A stretch of 64,000 nt of DNA. Origin: a virus. The notes under the pieces were generated by a model. That model saw only the letters and a program-made list of their open reading frames with translations. It did no database searches and had not been told where the DNA came from. A program made the position numbers and the translations under genes. Shown here one piece after another: positions 18,909 to 27,988 of the stretch (its first letter is position 1; each line of letters begins with the position of its first letter). The stretch is taken from positions 31,578-95,577 of the IMG/VR virus record IMGVR_UViG_3300037961_005010; one strand, given 5' to 3'.

Positions 18909-20069
18909 ATGGCTGGACCCTTAAAAAGCGACATCATTCAGGTAAACTCAGGAACTGATCCAGTAGAATTTCCTCAAGGAATTACGATCGATAACAAAGA
19001 GTTAAGCGATCCTAGTTTAGCTGTTTCAATTATAGATTCAACAGGATTTCCAGATAGCGCTGATTGGGTAAATGGCCAACTTTGGTACGATAGTGCTAAC
19101 AGTCACATGAACATATACACTCCAGATGGTTGGAGAACATTTGCCGGTGGATATGCAGTTCCTAGAGATGTAGGTCCTAATAGTGGAGACAGAGCAATTG
19201 TCTTTAATGCTTCTTCTGGTACTGGTGCTAATTATGGAAATAAAATTGAGTACTTTGACATAACTTCCACAGGTAACGCAGCGTCATTTGGTATAATGAC
19301 TACTGCTAATGGCCAGTCTGGGCCTCACGGTGCAATTAGTAATGGCACTTATTGTATTAATGCTGAAACAAGAGCTCCATCCACTGGTTATTATGAGCTT
19401 GAGTATGTAGTTTCAGCAACAACAGGTAACGCTCAAGATTTTGGATCTTTAGCTAGTTTAGCTTATTCAGGAAAATCTGGAGTCAGCGATGGAGCTTCCG
19501 GATATTACACAGGAAGTAATCAAACAACCTCACAAATAGAAACACTTAACCTTGCAACTCAAAGTGATGCATCACTTGATTCATACACATCAGTTAGAAA
19601 ACAAAACGGAGCTGCTTGGGCAACTATAACTGGAGCGAGAGGAATATGGGCAGGTGGAACCAGCTCTACTACTTACTCCAATGAAATGTTTTACTTAGCA
19701 TTACCAATTGTGGCTAACTCTACAGACCGTGGTGATTTGACAGTTGGAAGAAACTACCCTGTAGCAGGTGGAAATGACGACTATATGGTTATAGGAGGGG
19801 GGTGGACTGGTTCTGCCAGTAATGTCATAGATTACACAACAATGGGAACTTCAGGAAACGCAGTTGACTTTGGCGACTTAACTGTTTCAAGATACGCTGG
19901 TTGTTCTACTAACACGACAAGATCATGTTTTATGGGTGGTTATAACGGTTCAACTAGAGTTAACACTATAGACTATATAACTATAGCTACTCCGGGAAAT
20001 GCTTATGACTTTGGAGATATGACGGATGGTGGAAATCATGCTAGAGGTACTTCAGGAGCTGCGTCATGA
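18909..20069 (+). CDS. Propeller adhesin 2: short N-terminus, six kelch-like repeats
   Basis: A 386-residue protein of the short-N-terminus class. Residues 1-85 contain VEFPQGITIDNKEL and GQLWYDSANSHMNIYTPDGW, a fibre-attachment module shared with the genes at 20066, 31158 and 32423. Six repeats follow; three are degenerate (SGNAASFGIMT-like, SDASLDSYTS and NSTDRGDLT) while GNAVDFGDLT and GNAYDFGDMT are canonical. It ends GTSGAAS. The start lies one base after the cupredoxin gene's stop, so the two are probably co-translated. Confidence 0.7.
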   Translation: MAGPLKSDIIQVNSGTDPVEFPQGITIDNKELSDPSLAVSIIDSTGFPDSADWVNGQLWYDSANSHMNIYTPDGWRTFAGGYAVPRDVGPNSGDRAIVFNASSGTGANYGNKIEYFDITSTGNAASFGIMTTANGQSGPHGAISNGTYCINAETRAPSTGYYELEYVVSATTGNAQDFGSLASLAYSGKSGVSDGASGYYTGSNQTTSQIETLNLATQSDASLDSYTSVRKQNGAAWATITGARGIWAGGTSSTTYSNEMFYLALPIVANSTDRGDLTVGRNYPVAGGNDDYMVIGGGWTGSASNVIDYTTMGTSGNAVDFGDLTVSRYAGCSTNTTRSCFMGGYNGSTRVNTIDYITIATPGNAYDFGDMTDGGNHARGTSGAAS

Positions 20070-21268
20070 GTCAAGTTAGAGTAGAAAGAATAGTTTCACT
20101 GAACGACTCTGCTGCGCCGGATTTTCCTACTGGCTTTACCGTTACAGGACAAACTTTAGATGAGAAATATCCAAAAAACATATTTGTAAAAGGTGTCGTA
20201 GATTCATCTGGTACTCCTGAAGATAGTAGTAGCGGGCTTTATTGGTGGAACGCAGATCATGATAGTGGAAAAGGTCTCCTTGCAGTTAATGTGAAGGGAA
20301 GTTGGATAGGTGTAACTAAATATGTAGAACCTCCAGTTCCTACTCCAGGTTGGTTAGGAAATAGAGCTCACTTAGCAGGTGGAGCTTTTCCAAATGATAG
20401 TACTATACAATACTATGACATTACTACACCAGGAAACTCTACAGACTTCGGAGACTTAACATCTAATTTTTGGGGTAAAGGTACAGCATCAAGTGGTACA
20501 ACAATTGTAAGCGCAGGTGGAAATAGATATGATGGAAGTTATACTACTGGAAATCAAATCGACACTTGGACTTCTGCTACTCCGGGAAATGCAACTGATT
20601 TTGGTGACTTAAGTCAAGGTAGACAAGACGTCGCTGCTACAGGCGATGGAACCTATGGTATTTGGGGCGGAGGCAGAACTGGTAACTCTAGCACTACTTA
20701 TGTAAATACTATAGACTATGTGACAATAGCTTCCGCCGGAAACGCAGCAGATTGGGGAGATTTAACAATTTCAAGATGGGGTTTATCAGCAGGAGGAGAT
20801 GCAACTCGAGGACTTTACATAGGTGGTAAGTATCCGTACGATTATGGTGGTTCCTCTCCAGATCCTCAACAATCTAATGTAGTAGATTATATTACATACG
20901 CAACAGCTGGAAACGCAGTTGACTTTGGAGATATGTTAGAGGCACATGAGTTAGCTCAAAACGGAATGGTTACGTCTGCAACGAGATCTCTAAGAGGCGG
21001 AGGAGAAAACACATCAACTAGTTCTATAGAGTACTATACAACTGCAACAACCGGTAATGGTACTGACTTTGGAGATTTAACTGCTAATAGATATCATTTA
21101 GCAGGAGCAAGCAACGGAACTTACGGAACATTTGCAGCAGGAACAACTGGAAGCTATTCAAATGTAATAGAATATGTAACAATAGCAACTACAGGAAATG
21201 CTATAGATTTCGGTGACACCTATGCTGCTAAATACGCGCTTTCAGGCGCAGCGGGGAATGCATCATGA
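20066..21268 (+). CDS. Propeller adhesin 3: short N-terminus, six kelch-like repeats
   Basis: A 400-residue protein overlapping propeller gene 2 by an ATGA. The N-terminal module has APDFPTGFTVTGQTLDEKYP and GLYWWNADHDSGKGLLAV. Six repeat cores follow: GNSTDFGDLT, GNATDFGDLS, GNAADWGDLT, GNAVDFGDML, GNGTDFGDLT and GNAIDFGDTY. Loops between repeats differ widely in length (for example the YPYDYGGSSPDPQQSN insertion), as expected of ligand-facing loops. It ends GAAGNAS. Probable receptor-binding subunit. Confidence 0.7.
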   Translation: MSQVRVERIVSLNDSAAPDFPTGFTVTGQTLDEKYPKNIFVKGVVDSSGTPEDSSSGLYWWNADHDSGKGLLAVNVKGSWIGVTKYVEPPVPTPGWLGNRAHLAGGAFPNDSTIQYYDITTPGNSTDFGDLTSNFWGKGTASSGTTIVSAGGNRYDGSYTTGNQIDTWTSATPGNATDFGDLSQGRQDVAATGDGTYGIWGGGRTGNSSTTYVNTIDYVTIASAGNAADWGDLTISRWGLSAGGDATRGLYIGGKYPYDYGGSSPDPQQSNVVDYITYATAGNAVDFGDMLEAHELAQNGMVTSATRSLRGGGENTSTSSIEYYTTATTGNGTDFGDLTANRYHLAGASNGTYGTFAAGTTGSYSNVIEYVTIATTGNAIDFGDTYAAKYALSGAAGNAS

Positions 21269-22260
21269 GTAAATTAAAAGTAGATAAAATATTCGGATCA
21301 AATAGCACAACAAAGCCTAATTTTCCACATAGTCTTGTTGATGGTTCATCTAAATTAGGAGGCGGCAGTTTTGTTGCCGATACGAATGCAAATTTTCCAC
21401 TTTCAGCCGAATCAGGTGGAACTAGCCTGGCTGGTGATTTCTTTTATGATACAACCTTTAACAATCTTTTTATGTACATAAACGACTCTATTGGCTATGA
21501 GAACATAAGTCTTACAGATTCTGCAGACGCCGCAGCCGGGCCTGGTTTGATTTATGTAGGTAAGGAGCAGTGGACTACGACTAATGGTAATACAGGAACT
21601 TTTACTTTTTCTAATTTGGATGAGGCAAACGGAACTAACTATACAGTACAAGCAGGAGACTTGATAGTTTTAGTTTTTGGTAGAGGTAATACATCTGGAT
21701 ACTACATTAGTAACACACCTTCAGACGAACTTGGTAACTTCACATTTCTATCCGGTGCTAAAATGGGAGGAAGTGATTCTTATGATCATGATCACGCTAT
21801 ATTCTACAGATACGTTACTGCTAGTGACATTTCAACTGGATCTGTAAGTCATCATCCTGATAACTACGGCACTCCTTCCTATCAAGCGTGCGCTTTTCAC
21901 TTTTTAGTTTTTAGAGGTGTAACTGGAATTGATAATGGAAAAGGCACCCAATATAACAATAATTCTCGTTATCAAAATACTAATTATAATCAGACAACTC
22001 TCGATGCCGCGGGTCAATTTATCATTTTTTCAGCTGCTAATGGTTGGTACAGCAGTAGTGGAGTTCACACTACAGCTAGTTCAAATTATGAAACTGATCC
22101 TGGCCAAATTTCAAATTATGTTAACGACACTGATGATATTAACATGCAGACTTGGATCTATAAATCGACTGCGGCTGAAACTTGGGGCAATCCTAGCTTT
22201 TCATCACCTTCAACCACATCATCATCTGATTCAACACTAGTTTCATGCAGGGTGTACTAA
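21265..22260 (+). CDS. Fibre-type protein in the array with a non-propeller C-terminus
   Basis: A 331-residue protein overlapping the upstream gene by ATGA. Its first 90 residues (MSKLKVDKIFG, GDFFYDTTFNNLFMYINDSI) match the short N-terminal module of the propeller genes, but the C-terminal 240 residues have no GNAxDFGDL repeats. That part is beta-rich with many aromatics (DHDHAIFYRYV, FHFLVFRGVTG, TWIYKSTAAETWG) and may be a sandwich-type binding domain. It looks like the same anchor fused to a different head. Confidence 0.65.
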   Translation: MSKLKVDKIFGSNSTTKPNFPHSLVDGSSKLGGGSFVADTNANFPLSAESGGTSLAGDFFYDTTFNNLFMYINDSIGYENISLTDSADAAAGPGLIYVGKEQWTTTNGNTGTFTFSNLDEANGTNYTVQAGDLIVLVFGRGNTSGYYISNTPSDELGNFTFLSGAKMGGSDSYDHDHAIFYRYVTASDISTGSVSHHPDNYGTPSYQACAFHFLVFRGVTGIDNGKGTQYNNNSRYQNTNYNQTTLDAAGQFIIFSAANGWYSSSGVHTTASSNYETDPGQISNYVNDTDDINMQTWIYKSTAAETWGNPSFSSPSTTSSSDSTLVSCRVY

Positions 22261-22261
22261 T

Positions 22262-23446
22262 ATGTCAACATTAAAAACAAATAAAATATCTGGAGTAGTT
22301 TTAACGACAACCGAAGCTCCGTTTGATGTTCAGATTGGGCCCAACTCTTTACCTCGAGCTTTTACAATAAATTTTACAGTAGATAGTACAGGTGCTCTAC
22401 CTGATTCTGCTGGAGCAGGTGGCACTGCTGAAATAGGACACTGGTTTTATGATTCTACAGGTGATTCTACTAATGACATTTTAAAGTTTTATGTCAATGA
22501 TTCTATTGGCTGGGTTAACTTAGGTTTGACAGATTCTGCTGTGACAGCTGCCACCCCGGCCTCTTGGATGGGTGATAGAGCTCTTTTTCAACAAAGTACG
22601 AATCCTGCCAATCACGTAGACTACTTGTCTATAGATACTCTAGGTAATGGAGCAGACTTTGGTGATGATTATTTAAACAGGAATTCATGTGCTGGAACAT
22701 CAAATGGATCTAGAGGATTATTTTTTGGTGGAAACTCTAGTGGTTATTATACAAAAATAACATATTATACGATTGCTGTAGCAAGTAACTATACAGATTT
22801 TGGAAGTATGAACGCTCCGGGCTCACGATACGGGGATGCTGTAGGAGATGGTACATACGCAGTTGCAAGCAACGGTTACAGCACAAGCCATGCTGCTATG
22901 GATTATGTAACAGTAGCTACTACAGGAAATGGAACGGACTTTGGAGATTTAACTGTACCTGGCACACAGTTAGCCGCTGCAAATGATGCGACCCGTGGTC
23001 TTTTTATGGGAAGATACTACGGTAGTACTCAACAAAGTGTTATCGACTATATAACAATTGCAACCCCTGGGAATGCTGTTGATTTTGGCGATCTTGCTAC
23101 TCCAAGAACTCGATTAGCTATGGGGATTGGTGATGAAACATATGGTATATATGCTGGAGGTTATAACGGAAGCGCCCGTGAAGAAGACATAGACTATGTT
23201 ACTATACAAACTCTTGGAAACATGACAGCTTTTGGTAACTTAACTTCAATTAGAAGCCAATCGGGAACGGCTAACAGTCCAACAGTTGGAGGTACAGGCC
23301 GAGGCTTGTTTGCTGGAGGTTACACCACAACTCAAGTATCGTCTATAGATTATATAACAACTTCTTCTACAGGAAATGGTGCTGACTTCGGCGATCTAAC
23401 TTATTCACTGAGTAATATAGCTGGTTGTGCTGGATCTAGTAGTTGA
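22262..23446 (+). CDS. Propeller adhesin 4: short N-terminus, six kelch-like repeats
   Basis: A 394-residue protein. The N-terminus (MSTLKTNKISGVVL, HWFYDSTGDSTNDILKFYVN, WVNLGLTDSA) is the variant shared with the genes at 21265 and 23461. The six repeat cores are GNGADFGDDY, SNYTDFGSMN, GNGTDFGDLT, GNAVDFGDLA, GNMTAFGNLT and GNGADFGDLT. GG strands such as RGLFFGGNSSG and YGIYAGGYNGS fit kelch blades. It ends GCAGSSS. Function inferred as host-surface recognition. Confidence 0.7.
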   Translation: MSTLKTNKISGVVLTTTEAPFDVQIGPNSLPRAFTINFTVDSTGALPDSAGAGGTAEIGHWFYDSTGDSTNDILKFYVNDSIGWVNLGLTDSAVTAATPASWMGDRALFQQSTNPANHVDYLSIDTLGNGADFGDDYLNRNSCAGTSNGSRGLFFGGNSSGYYTKITYYTIAVASNYTDFGSMNAPGSRYGDAVGDGTYAVASNGYSTSHAAMDYVTVATTGNGTDFGDLTVPGTQLAAANDATRGLFMGRYYGSTQQSVIDYITIATPGNAVDFGDLATPRTRLAMGIGDETYGIYAGGYNGSAREEDIDYVTIQTLGNMTAFGNLTSIRSQSGTANSPTVGGTGRGLFAGGYTTTQVSSIDYITTSSTGNGADFGDLTYSLSNIAGCAGSSS

Positions 23447-23460
23447 ATTAGGAGTTAAAA

Positions 23461-24708
23461 ATGTCAACACTTAAAACCTCTAAATTATCTGGCATAGTAG
23501 ACGCTAAGCTTGGGATTAAAGTAAACAATAGAAACTTAAAGGCTAACTTTCATGTAGATAGTTCTAGTGGTGCACCTTTGTCAGTAGACTCAGGAGGTAA
23601 TGCTCAACCAGGAGACTATTTTTGGGATTCAGATAACAGTTCTTTAAAGGTTTACGTAAACGATAGTTATGGGTGGACTAATATTGGTTTGACAGATTCT
23701 TCAGGAGCAGGACCTTCAAACGCAGACACTGCATTTATATTAGGTGGAATCTATTACTTTTCATCTGGATCTGGAAATTGGAATGTGCCAGACAACAATA
23801 TTGAACAGATTAATTTTGAAACTTTAGGAAACGCTACAGACTTTGCTGATTTTACTATTACAGGTACGACGGACCCTTACGGATATCCACGAAAAGGTGT
23901 TGCTGAAATAGTAGCTGGTGGCGATCATAATAGAATTGTAATGGGCGCAGCTAGCGTTACAAATGTTAGTCATCAGACTGGTGACTTTGAAACTGGCATT
24001 GGCATACATTATATAACGTGTGCAACTGCAGCCAATTCAACTCAGTTTGGTAATTTACAATCAGCGTCATATCACAATGAAATGGGCGGTGATGGTGGAA
24101 ATGGAGTTATGCACTTTAGAAATACTGGTAGTCAATCCTTTACTACTTTGCAACAAGTTACAATTCAAACAACTGGAGATGCTACTGACTTCATAGATTT
24201 ACAAATGACAAATATGTCATATGGTGGAGTAAGCACAAACGATACTAGAGGCATTGCCTTTGGAGGTAGACGAAGCAATTATTACGAGTCTCACATAGAT
24301 TATTTTACTCCTGGAAATGCATCAGTAGCAGCTGCTGACTTCGGTGATCTTATAACAGGTAATAATAAACCAGCAGTAACAAACGACAATTTAAATAGAA
24401 CAGTTTATGCTGATATGTACCAAGGGACGCTTAGCTCAACATCTGGCTCAGTATCAAATACTATAAGCTATATTGACACTGCTACTCCGAGCAACGCTGC
24501 AGATTTTGGCGACTTAACAGTATCACAGCAAGGTATGGGTGCTTCAGCCAGTAATACTAGAGCTGTATTTTTTGGAGGATCAATAAACACCGGAGTCAAT
24601 GCTGATACTACTATATGCTACGTAACAATAGCTACGCCAGGTAACGCATCTGATTTTGGCGATTGCTCACCTAGAAGAGAAACGACTGGTTCTGAAGGAA
24701 TAGGCTAA
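23461..24708 (+). CDS. Propeller adhesin 5: short N-terminus, divergent six-repeat propeller
   Basis: A 415-residue protein. The N-terminus (MSTLKTSKLSGIVD, DYFWDSDNSSLKVYVNDSYG) matches propeller 4. Its propeller, however, is the sister of the one in the gene at 31158: both share EI(V/A)AGGDHxRIV, GIHYITCAT, VTIQTTG(D/N)A, GGVSxNDTR, DYFTPGN(A/S)SVAAADFGD and NKPAVTNDN, and a 28-base identical DNA stretch. Six repeats; it ends TTGSEGIG, the alternative tail also seen at 32411. An AGGAG precedes the ATG by seven bases. Confidence 0.7.
   Translation: MSTLKTSKLSGIVDAKLGIKVNNRNLKANFHVDSSSGAPLSVDSGGNAQPGDYFWDSDNSSLKVYVNDSYGWTNIGLTDSSGAGPSNADTAFILGGIYYFSSGSGNWNVPDNNIEQINFETLGNATDFADFTITGTTDPYGYPRKGVAEIVAGGDHNRIVMGAASVTNVSHQTGDFETGIGIHYITCATAANSTQFGNLQSASYHNEMGGDGGNGVMHFRNTGSQSFTTLQQVTIQTTGDATDFIDLQMTNMSYGGVSTNDTRGIAFGGRRSNYYESHIDYFTPGNASVAAADFGDLITGNNKPAVTNDNLNRTVYADMYQGTLSSTSGSVSNTISYIDTATPSNAADFGDLTVSQQGMGASASNTRAVFFGGSINTGVNADTTICYVTIATPGNASDFGDCSPRRETTGSEGIG
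24363..24390 (+). repeat. 28-base identical stretch shared with 32063-32090
   Basis: The 28 bases here are identical to 32063-32090. Both code for NKPAVTNDN inside sister propellers at 23461 and 31158. Nearby (24335 and 32015) the two genes also share a 19-base identity, tcagtagcagctgctgact. Confidence 0.8.
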
Positions 24709-24738
24709 AAATTTAATTTTATTCTTTCATCATAACAA

Positions 24739-24755
24739 TATAAATACTATAAATA
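24739..24755 (+). promoter_or_regulatory. Two tandem T4-type late promoter elements
   Basis: Two exact TATAAATA elements lie nine bases apart (24739-24746 and 24748-24755). The second ends 23 bases before the ATG at 24778, the normal spacing. The first may be a spare or set a second start site. This is the only doubled late element found in the window and it opens the run of long-N-terminus propeller genes. Confidence 0.75.
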
Positions 24756-24777
24756 AGAGAGAAGTTAGGAATAGAAA

Positions 24778-26397
24778 ATGGTGACAAACAGAAAGCTCGC
24801 TGACTTAGGTTCTGCAGTAGACAGCGCGGCTACTGGTAATTTTCTCACAGTTGATGATTCTGGAGGTAAGTTCAGATCGATAGCATACTCAGAGATAGCT
24901 AGTAGACCAACTGTTTTAGATTCAGCTGCAGCTCAAGCTATAATAGACTCATCTTATATTCAAGCGAGACAGACAGACGTAGGGCTAGATTCGAGTCAAA
25001 TTACGAGTTTAGTCGACTCTTCATACATCACTGCTAGACAATCTACAACAGGCTTAGATTCAGCCGGTGCACTTAATCTAGTAGACTCTGCATATCTCTC
25101 AGCAAGATCAACAACAGGTTTAGACTCATCAAAAGTAACTAATTTAATAGACTCAGATTATATATCTGGAAAAGCTGCAGTAAATTCAGGTTTTAAAACT
25201 TTTACATATTTTGCTTCAGATGGGCAAACAGACTTTTCAGGATCTGATTATAACGGTGAGGTTTTGTCTTACACCGCAGATGGTATTATAGTCTGGCTTA
25301 ATGGCGTGCAGATACTTGATACTGATGACTACACAGCTTCTAATGGAACAAGCGTTGCTTTAACGGCCGGTGCTGATTCAGGAGCAAGTTTAGTTGTAGG
25401 CAGCTGGGCGCTAGGAGGAAGTGGCAGTAGCGGTGGAGTTTTTTATGGAGACAGGGCTTTTATAGGTGATGGTACATCAGGTACTCCTGCTGATGGACAA
25501 GTAGATTACTTTGATATAACAACTACATCAAACGCTGCTGACTTTGGAGATTTCCAAACCACCAGTACAAACACTATTAATCATTCATGTTCTGTAAGTA
25601 ATGCTACAAATATAGTTTTTTATGAGCAATCAACTAACGCAGGTAGTTCTAATGACTACCAAACAATATCAGTAATAACATGTGCAACTGTAGGGAACGC
25701 ATCAGACTTCGGTGATCAGTATCATTATAGGTATGGCTCTGGTGGTGCATCAAATGGTGTGACTGGAATGTTTGCAGGTGGTTGGGGTCGACCAGGATCA
25801 AACAGTGGAGCGACAGCTGCCCCATTAGATGAGATTGATTATGTGACAATAGCCACGGCCGGAAACGCTACAGATTGGGGAAGTACTCTTTCATCTGGAA
25901 GATACGGAATGACTAATGCCGGAATAAGCAATGCAGATAAAGCCGTATATGTAGGAGGTGCTATTGGCGCTCCATCTTATGCAGCTCAAAATACAATAGA
26001 AACTTTTACATGGACTGTCGGATCAAGTGCTACAGATTTTGGAGATTTAACATCAGGAACTTTAGATCACGCATGTGCTCAAAGCACTACGAGAGGATTA
26101 ATTGCTGGTGGTACATCTGGCACTCTTAGTAACGCATATAATACTATAGAATACATAACAATAGCTTCTCCAGGAAATGCTACAGATTTTGGTGATTTGA
26201 CTACAAACAAATCTAGAAATGCTGGGTGTAGTAACACGACTAGAGCAGTGTTTGGAGGAGGTTTTTCAGCTTCTCCTATAAATGAAGTAAACGTAATCGA
26301 GTATGTAACAATTGCAACTACAGGCAATGCTCAAGATTTTGGAGATTTGACTACAGTAAAAGACCGCTGTTTCGCTGATACTGGAAATGCGTCATAG
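24778..26397 (+). CDS. Propeller adhesin 6: long N-terminus with Asp-Ser repeats, six kelch-like repeats
   Basis: A 539-residue protein of the long class. Residues 1-40 (NRKLADLGSAVDSAATGNFL, VDDSGGKFRSI) are the shared anchor. Four 22-residue LDSxxxxxLVDSxYxxAR repeats follow (about 45-135), then the beta module ending LVVGSWALGG, then six repeats including GNASDFGDQY, GNATDWGSTL, SSATDFGDLT and GNAQDFGDLT. Blades 1-4 resemble those of the gene at 32423, although that gene has the short N-terminus. It ends DTGNAS. Confidence 0.7.
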   Translation: MVTNRKLADLGSAVDSAATGNFLTVDDSGGKFRSIAYSEIASRPTVLDSAAAQAIIDSSYIQARQTDVGLDSSQITSLVDSSYITARQSTTGLDSAGALNLVDSAYLSARSTTGLDSSKVTNLIDSDYISGKAAVNSGFKTFTYFASDGQTDFSGSDYNGEVLSYTADGIIVWLNGVQILDTDDYTASNGTSVALTAGADSGASLVVGSWALGGSGSSGGVFYGDRAFIGDGTSGTPADGQVDYFDITTTSNAADFGDFQTTSTNTINHSCSVSNATNIVFYEQSTNAGSSNDYQTISVITCATVGNASDFGDQYHYRYGSGGASNGVTGMFAGGWGRPGSNSGATAAPLDEIDYVTIATAGNATDWGSTLSSGRYGMTNAGISNADKAVYVGGAIGAPSYAAQNTIETFTWTVGSSATDFGDLTSGTLDHACAQSTTRGLIAGGTSGTLSNAYNTIEYITIASPGNATDFGDLTTNKSRNAGCSNTTRAVFGGGFSASPINEVNVIEYVTIATTGNAQDFGDLTTVKDRCFADTGNAS

Positions 26398-26419
26398 TAA
26401 AGTTTAAAGGAAAGTAATA
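26383..26419 (+). repeat. Gene-junction repeat, copy 1
   Basis: The last codons of the gene at 24778 plus the intergenic spacer match 31120-31156 at 36 of 37 bases (one T/C difference). The repeat runs from ggaaatgcgtcatag through the Shine-Dalgarno AAGGAAAG. It marks a junction that has been copied with a gene or used for recombination. Confidence 0.75.
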
Positions 26420-27976
26420 ATGGGTTTAAGTAGAAAATTAGCTGATCTAGGTAAATTCATAGATTCTGCCGCCACGAGTGACTTCTTAACGGTTGACGAT
26501 TCAGGCGGTAAGTTTAGAGATGTTTTATGGACAGAGATAGCTGGAAAACCAACTACTCTAGACTCTGCGGCTGCACAAGCGATTGTGGACTCGGCATATG
26601 TCCAGGCCAGACAAGTTGACGTAGGCCTAGACTCAGCATTAGTAACATCATTAGTAGACTCATCTTACGTTCAAGCAAGGCAGGGCGACGTAGGCCTAGA
26701 CTCAGCAGGAATAACTGGAATTGTAGACTCAGCATATGTAAATGCTAGAATAACTTCTGGTCTCGATTCAGCTGGAACGATAAGCTTGGTAGACTCTACT
26801 TATGTAGATGCAAGAACAACTGCTAACTCAGGATTTAAGAACTATAGGTACACAGCAACAGCTGGTCAAACCGCGTTTACTAACTCAGATGAAAATGGTA
26901 GTGTGTTATCTTATTCTGGCGACGCCTTACTTGTTTTTTATAACGGTGTTGTTCTGGAACCTACGGTTGACTATAGTACTTCAGGAAGTAACACTGTAAC
27001 TTTGACAGAAGGTGCAGATTCTGGAGTTTCTGTGAACGTTGCAACGTGGACAATTCAATCAAGCGGCGGTAGTACCTCTTTTTGGGGTGGAGATAGGGGA
27101 CTTCTTGGTGGAGGAGATACTGGAGGCTCGCCAGGAACTAATGTTATTGATTATTGGGATATTACATCATCAGGAAATGCTACTGACTTTGGTGATTTAG
27201 TTAGCTCAAAGCACAGTATGTCAGATGGTACTGGTAATACTACTCGAGGAGTATTTTGTGGAGGTTATGTCGGTTCAACGTTTACAACTGTAGATGAGAT
27301 TGATTATGTAACTGTTTCAACAACAGGCAACGCTCAAGATTTTGGCAATTTAACTACTGGATCATATGTAGGAGCTACAGCAGGTAATGGAACTTATGGT
27401 GTAACTGCTATAGGTTATGATAATGGAGCTACTGTTGTAAATACTTTAGATTACTTTACGATTGCCACCACAGGAAACGCATCAGACTTTGGTGATTTAA
27501 CAACAGCTAGATACGCAACGGCAGGAGCTGAAAACGGTACTTATTCGTTATACATGGGTGGACAGTCACCGATAACTAATGTCGTTGACTATATAACCGT
27601 AGCTTCTCCAGGAAATGCTACTGACTTTGGTGATCTGACTCAAAGCCTTCGTGGTGGGGCGGCTTGTGCTGATGCTACTCGAGCGGTTGTTGGCGGTGGA
27701 TTTGACAGTTCTCCAGGAAGAACTAACGTGATGGAGTATTTTACTGTTGACACCCCAAGTAACGGCACAGATTTTGGCGATTTGACAAACTCTATCAATA
27801 GCTCCCATGCTTGCTCTAACACTACTTATGGCACATGGGCTGGAGGTAGCGATAATTCTGGTTCGGTTAATGTTATTCAAATTGTGACTATTCAAACAGC
27901 AGGGAATGCTACTGATCACGGGGATCTAACATCATCACGGAACGGCGGGGCAGCATGTTCAGGCGCCGCTTCATAA
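26420..27976 (+). CDS. Propeller adhesin 7: long N-terminus, six canonical kelch-like repeats
   Basis: A 518-residue long-class protein with AAAGGAAAG before the ATG. It opens LSRKLADLGKFIDSAATSDF, followed by four Asp-Ser linker repeats and a beta module (YTATAGQTAFTNSDENGSVL to VNVATWTI). Repeat cores are GNATDFGDLV, GNAQDFGNLT, GNASDFGDLT, GNATDFGDLT, SNGTDFGDLT and GNATDHGDLT, among the most regular of the array. It ends ACSGAAS. Variable loops contain most of the differences from neighbours. Confidence 0.7.
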   Translation: MGLSRKLADLGKFIDSAATSDFLTVDDSGGKFRDVLWTEIAGKPTTLDSAAAQAIVDSAYVQARQVDVGLDSALVTSLVDSSYVQARQGDVGLDSAGITGIVDSAYVNARITSGLDSAGTISLVDSTYVDARTTANSGFKNYRYTATAGQTAFTNSDENGSVLSYSGDALLVFYNGVVLEPTVDYSTSGSNTVTLTEGADSGVSVNVATWTIQSSGGSTSFWGGDRGLLGGGDTGGSPGTNVIDYWDITSSGNATDFGDLVSSKHSMSDGTGNTTRGVFCGGYVGSTFTTVDEIDYVTVSTTGNAQDFGNLTTGSYVGATAGNGTYGVTAIGYDNGATVVNTLDYFTIATTGNASDFGDLTTARYATAGAENGTYSLYMGGQSPITNVVDYITVASPGNATDFGDLTQSLRGGAACADATRAVVGGGFDSSPGRTNVMEYFTVDTPSNGTDFGDLTNSINSSHACSNTTYGTWAGGSDNSGSVNVIQIVTIQTAGNATDHGDLTSSRNGGAACSGAAS

Positions 27977-27988
27977 GGAAATAAAAAA

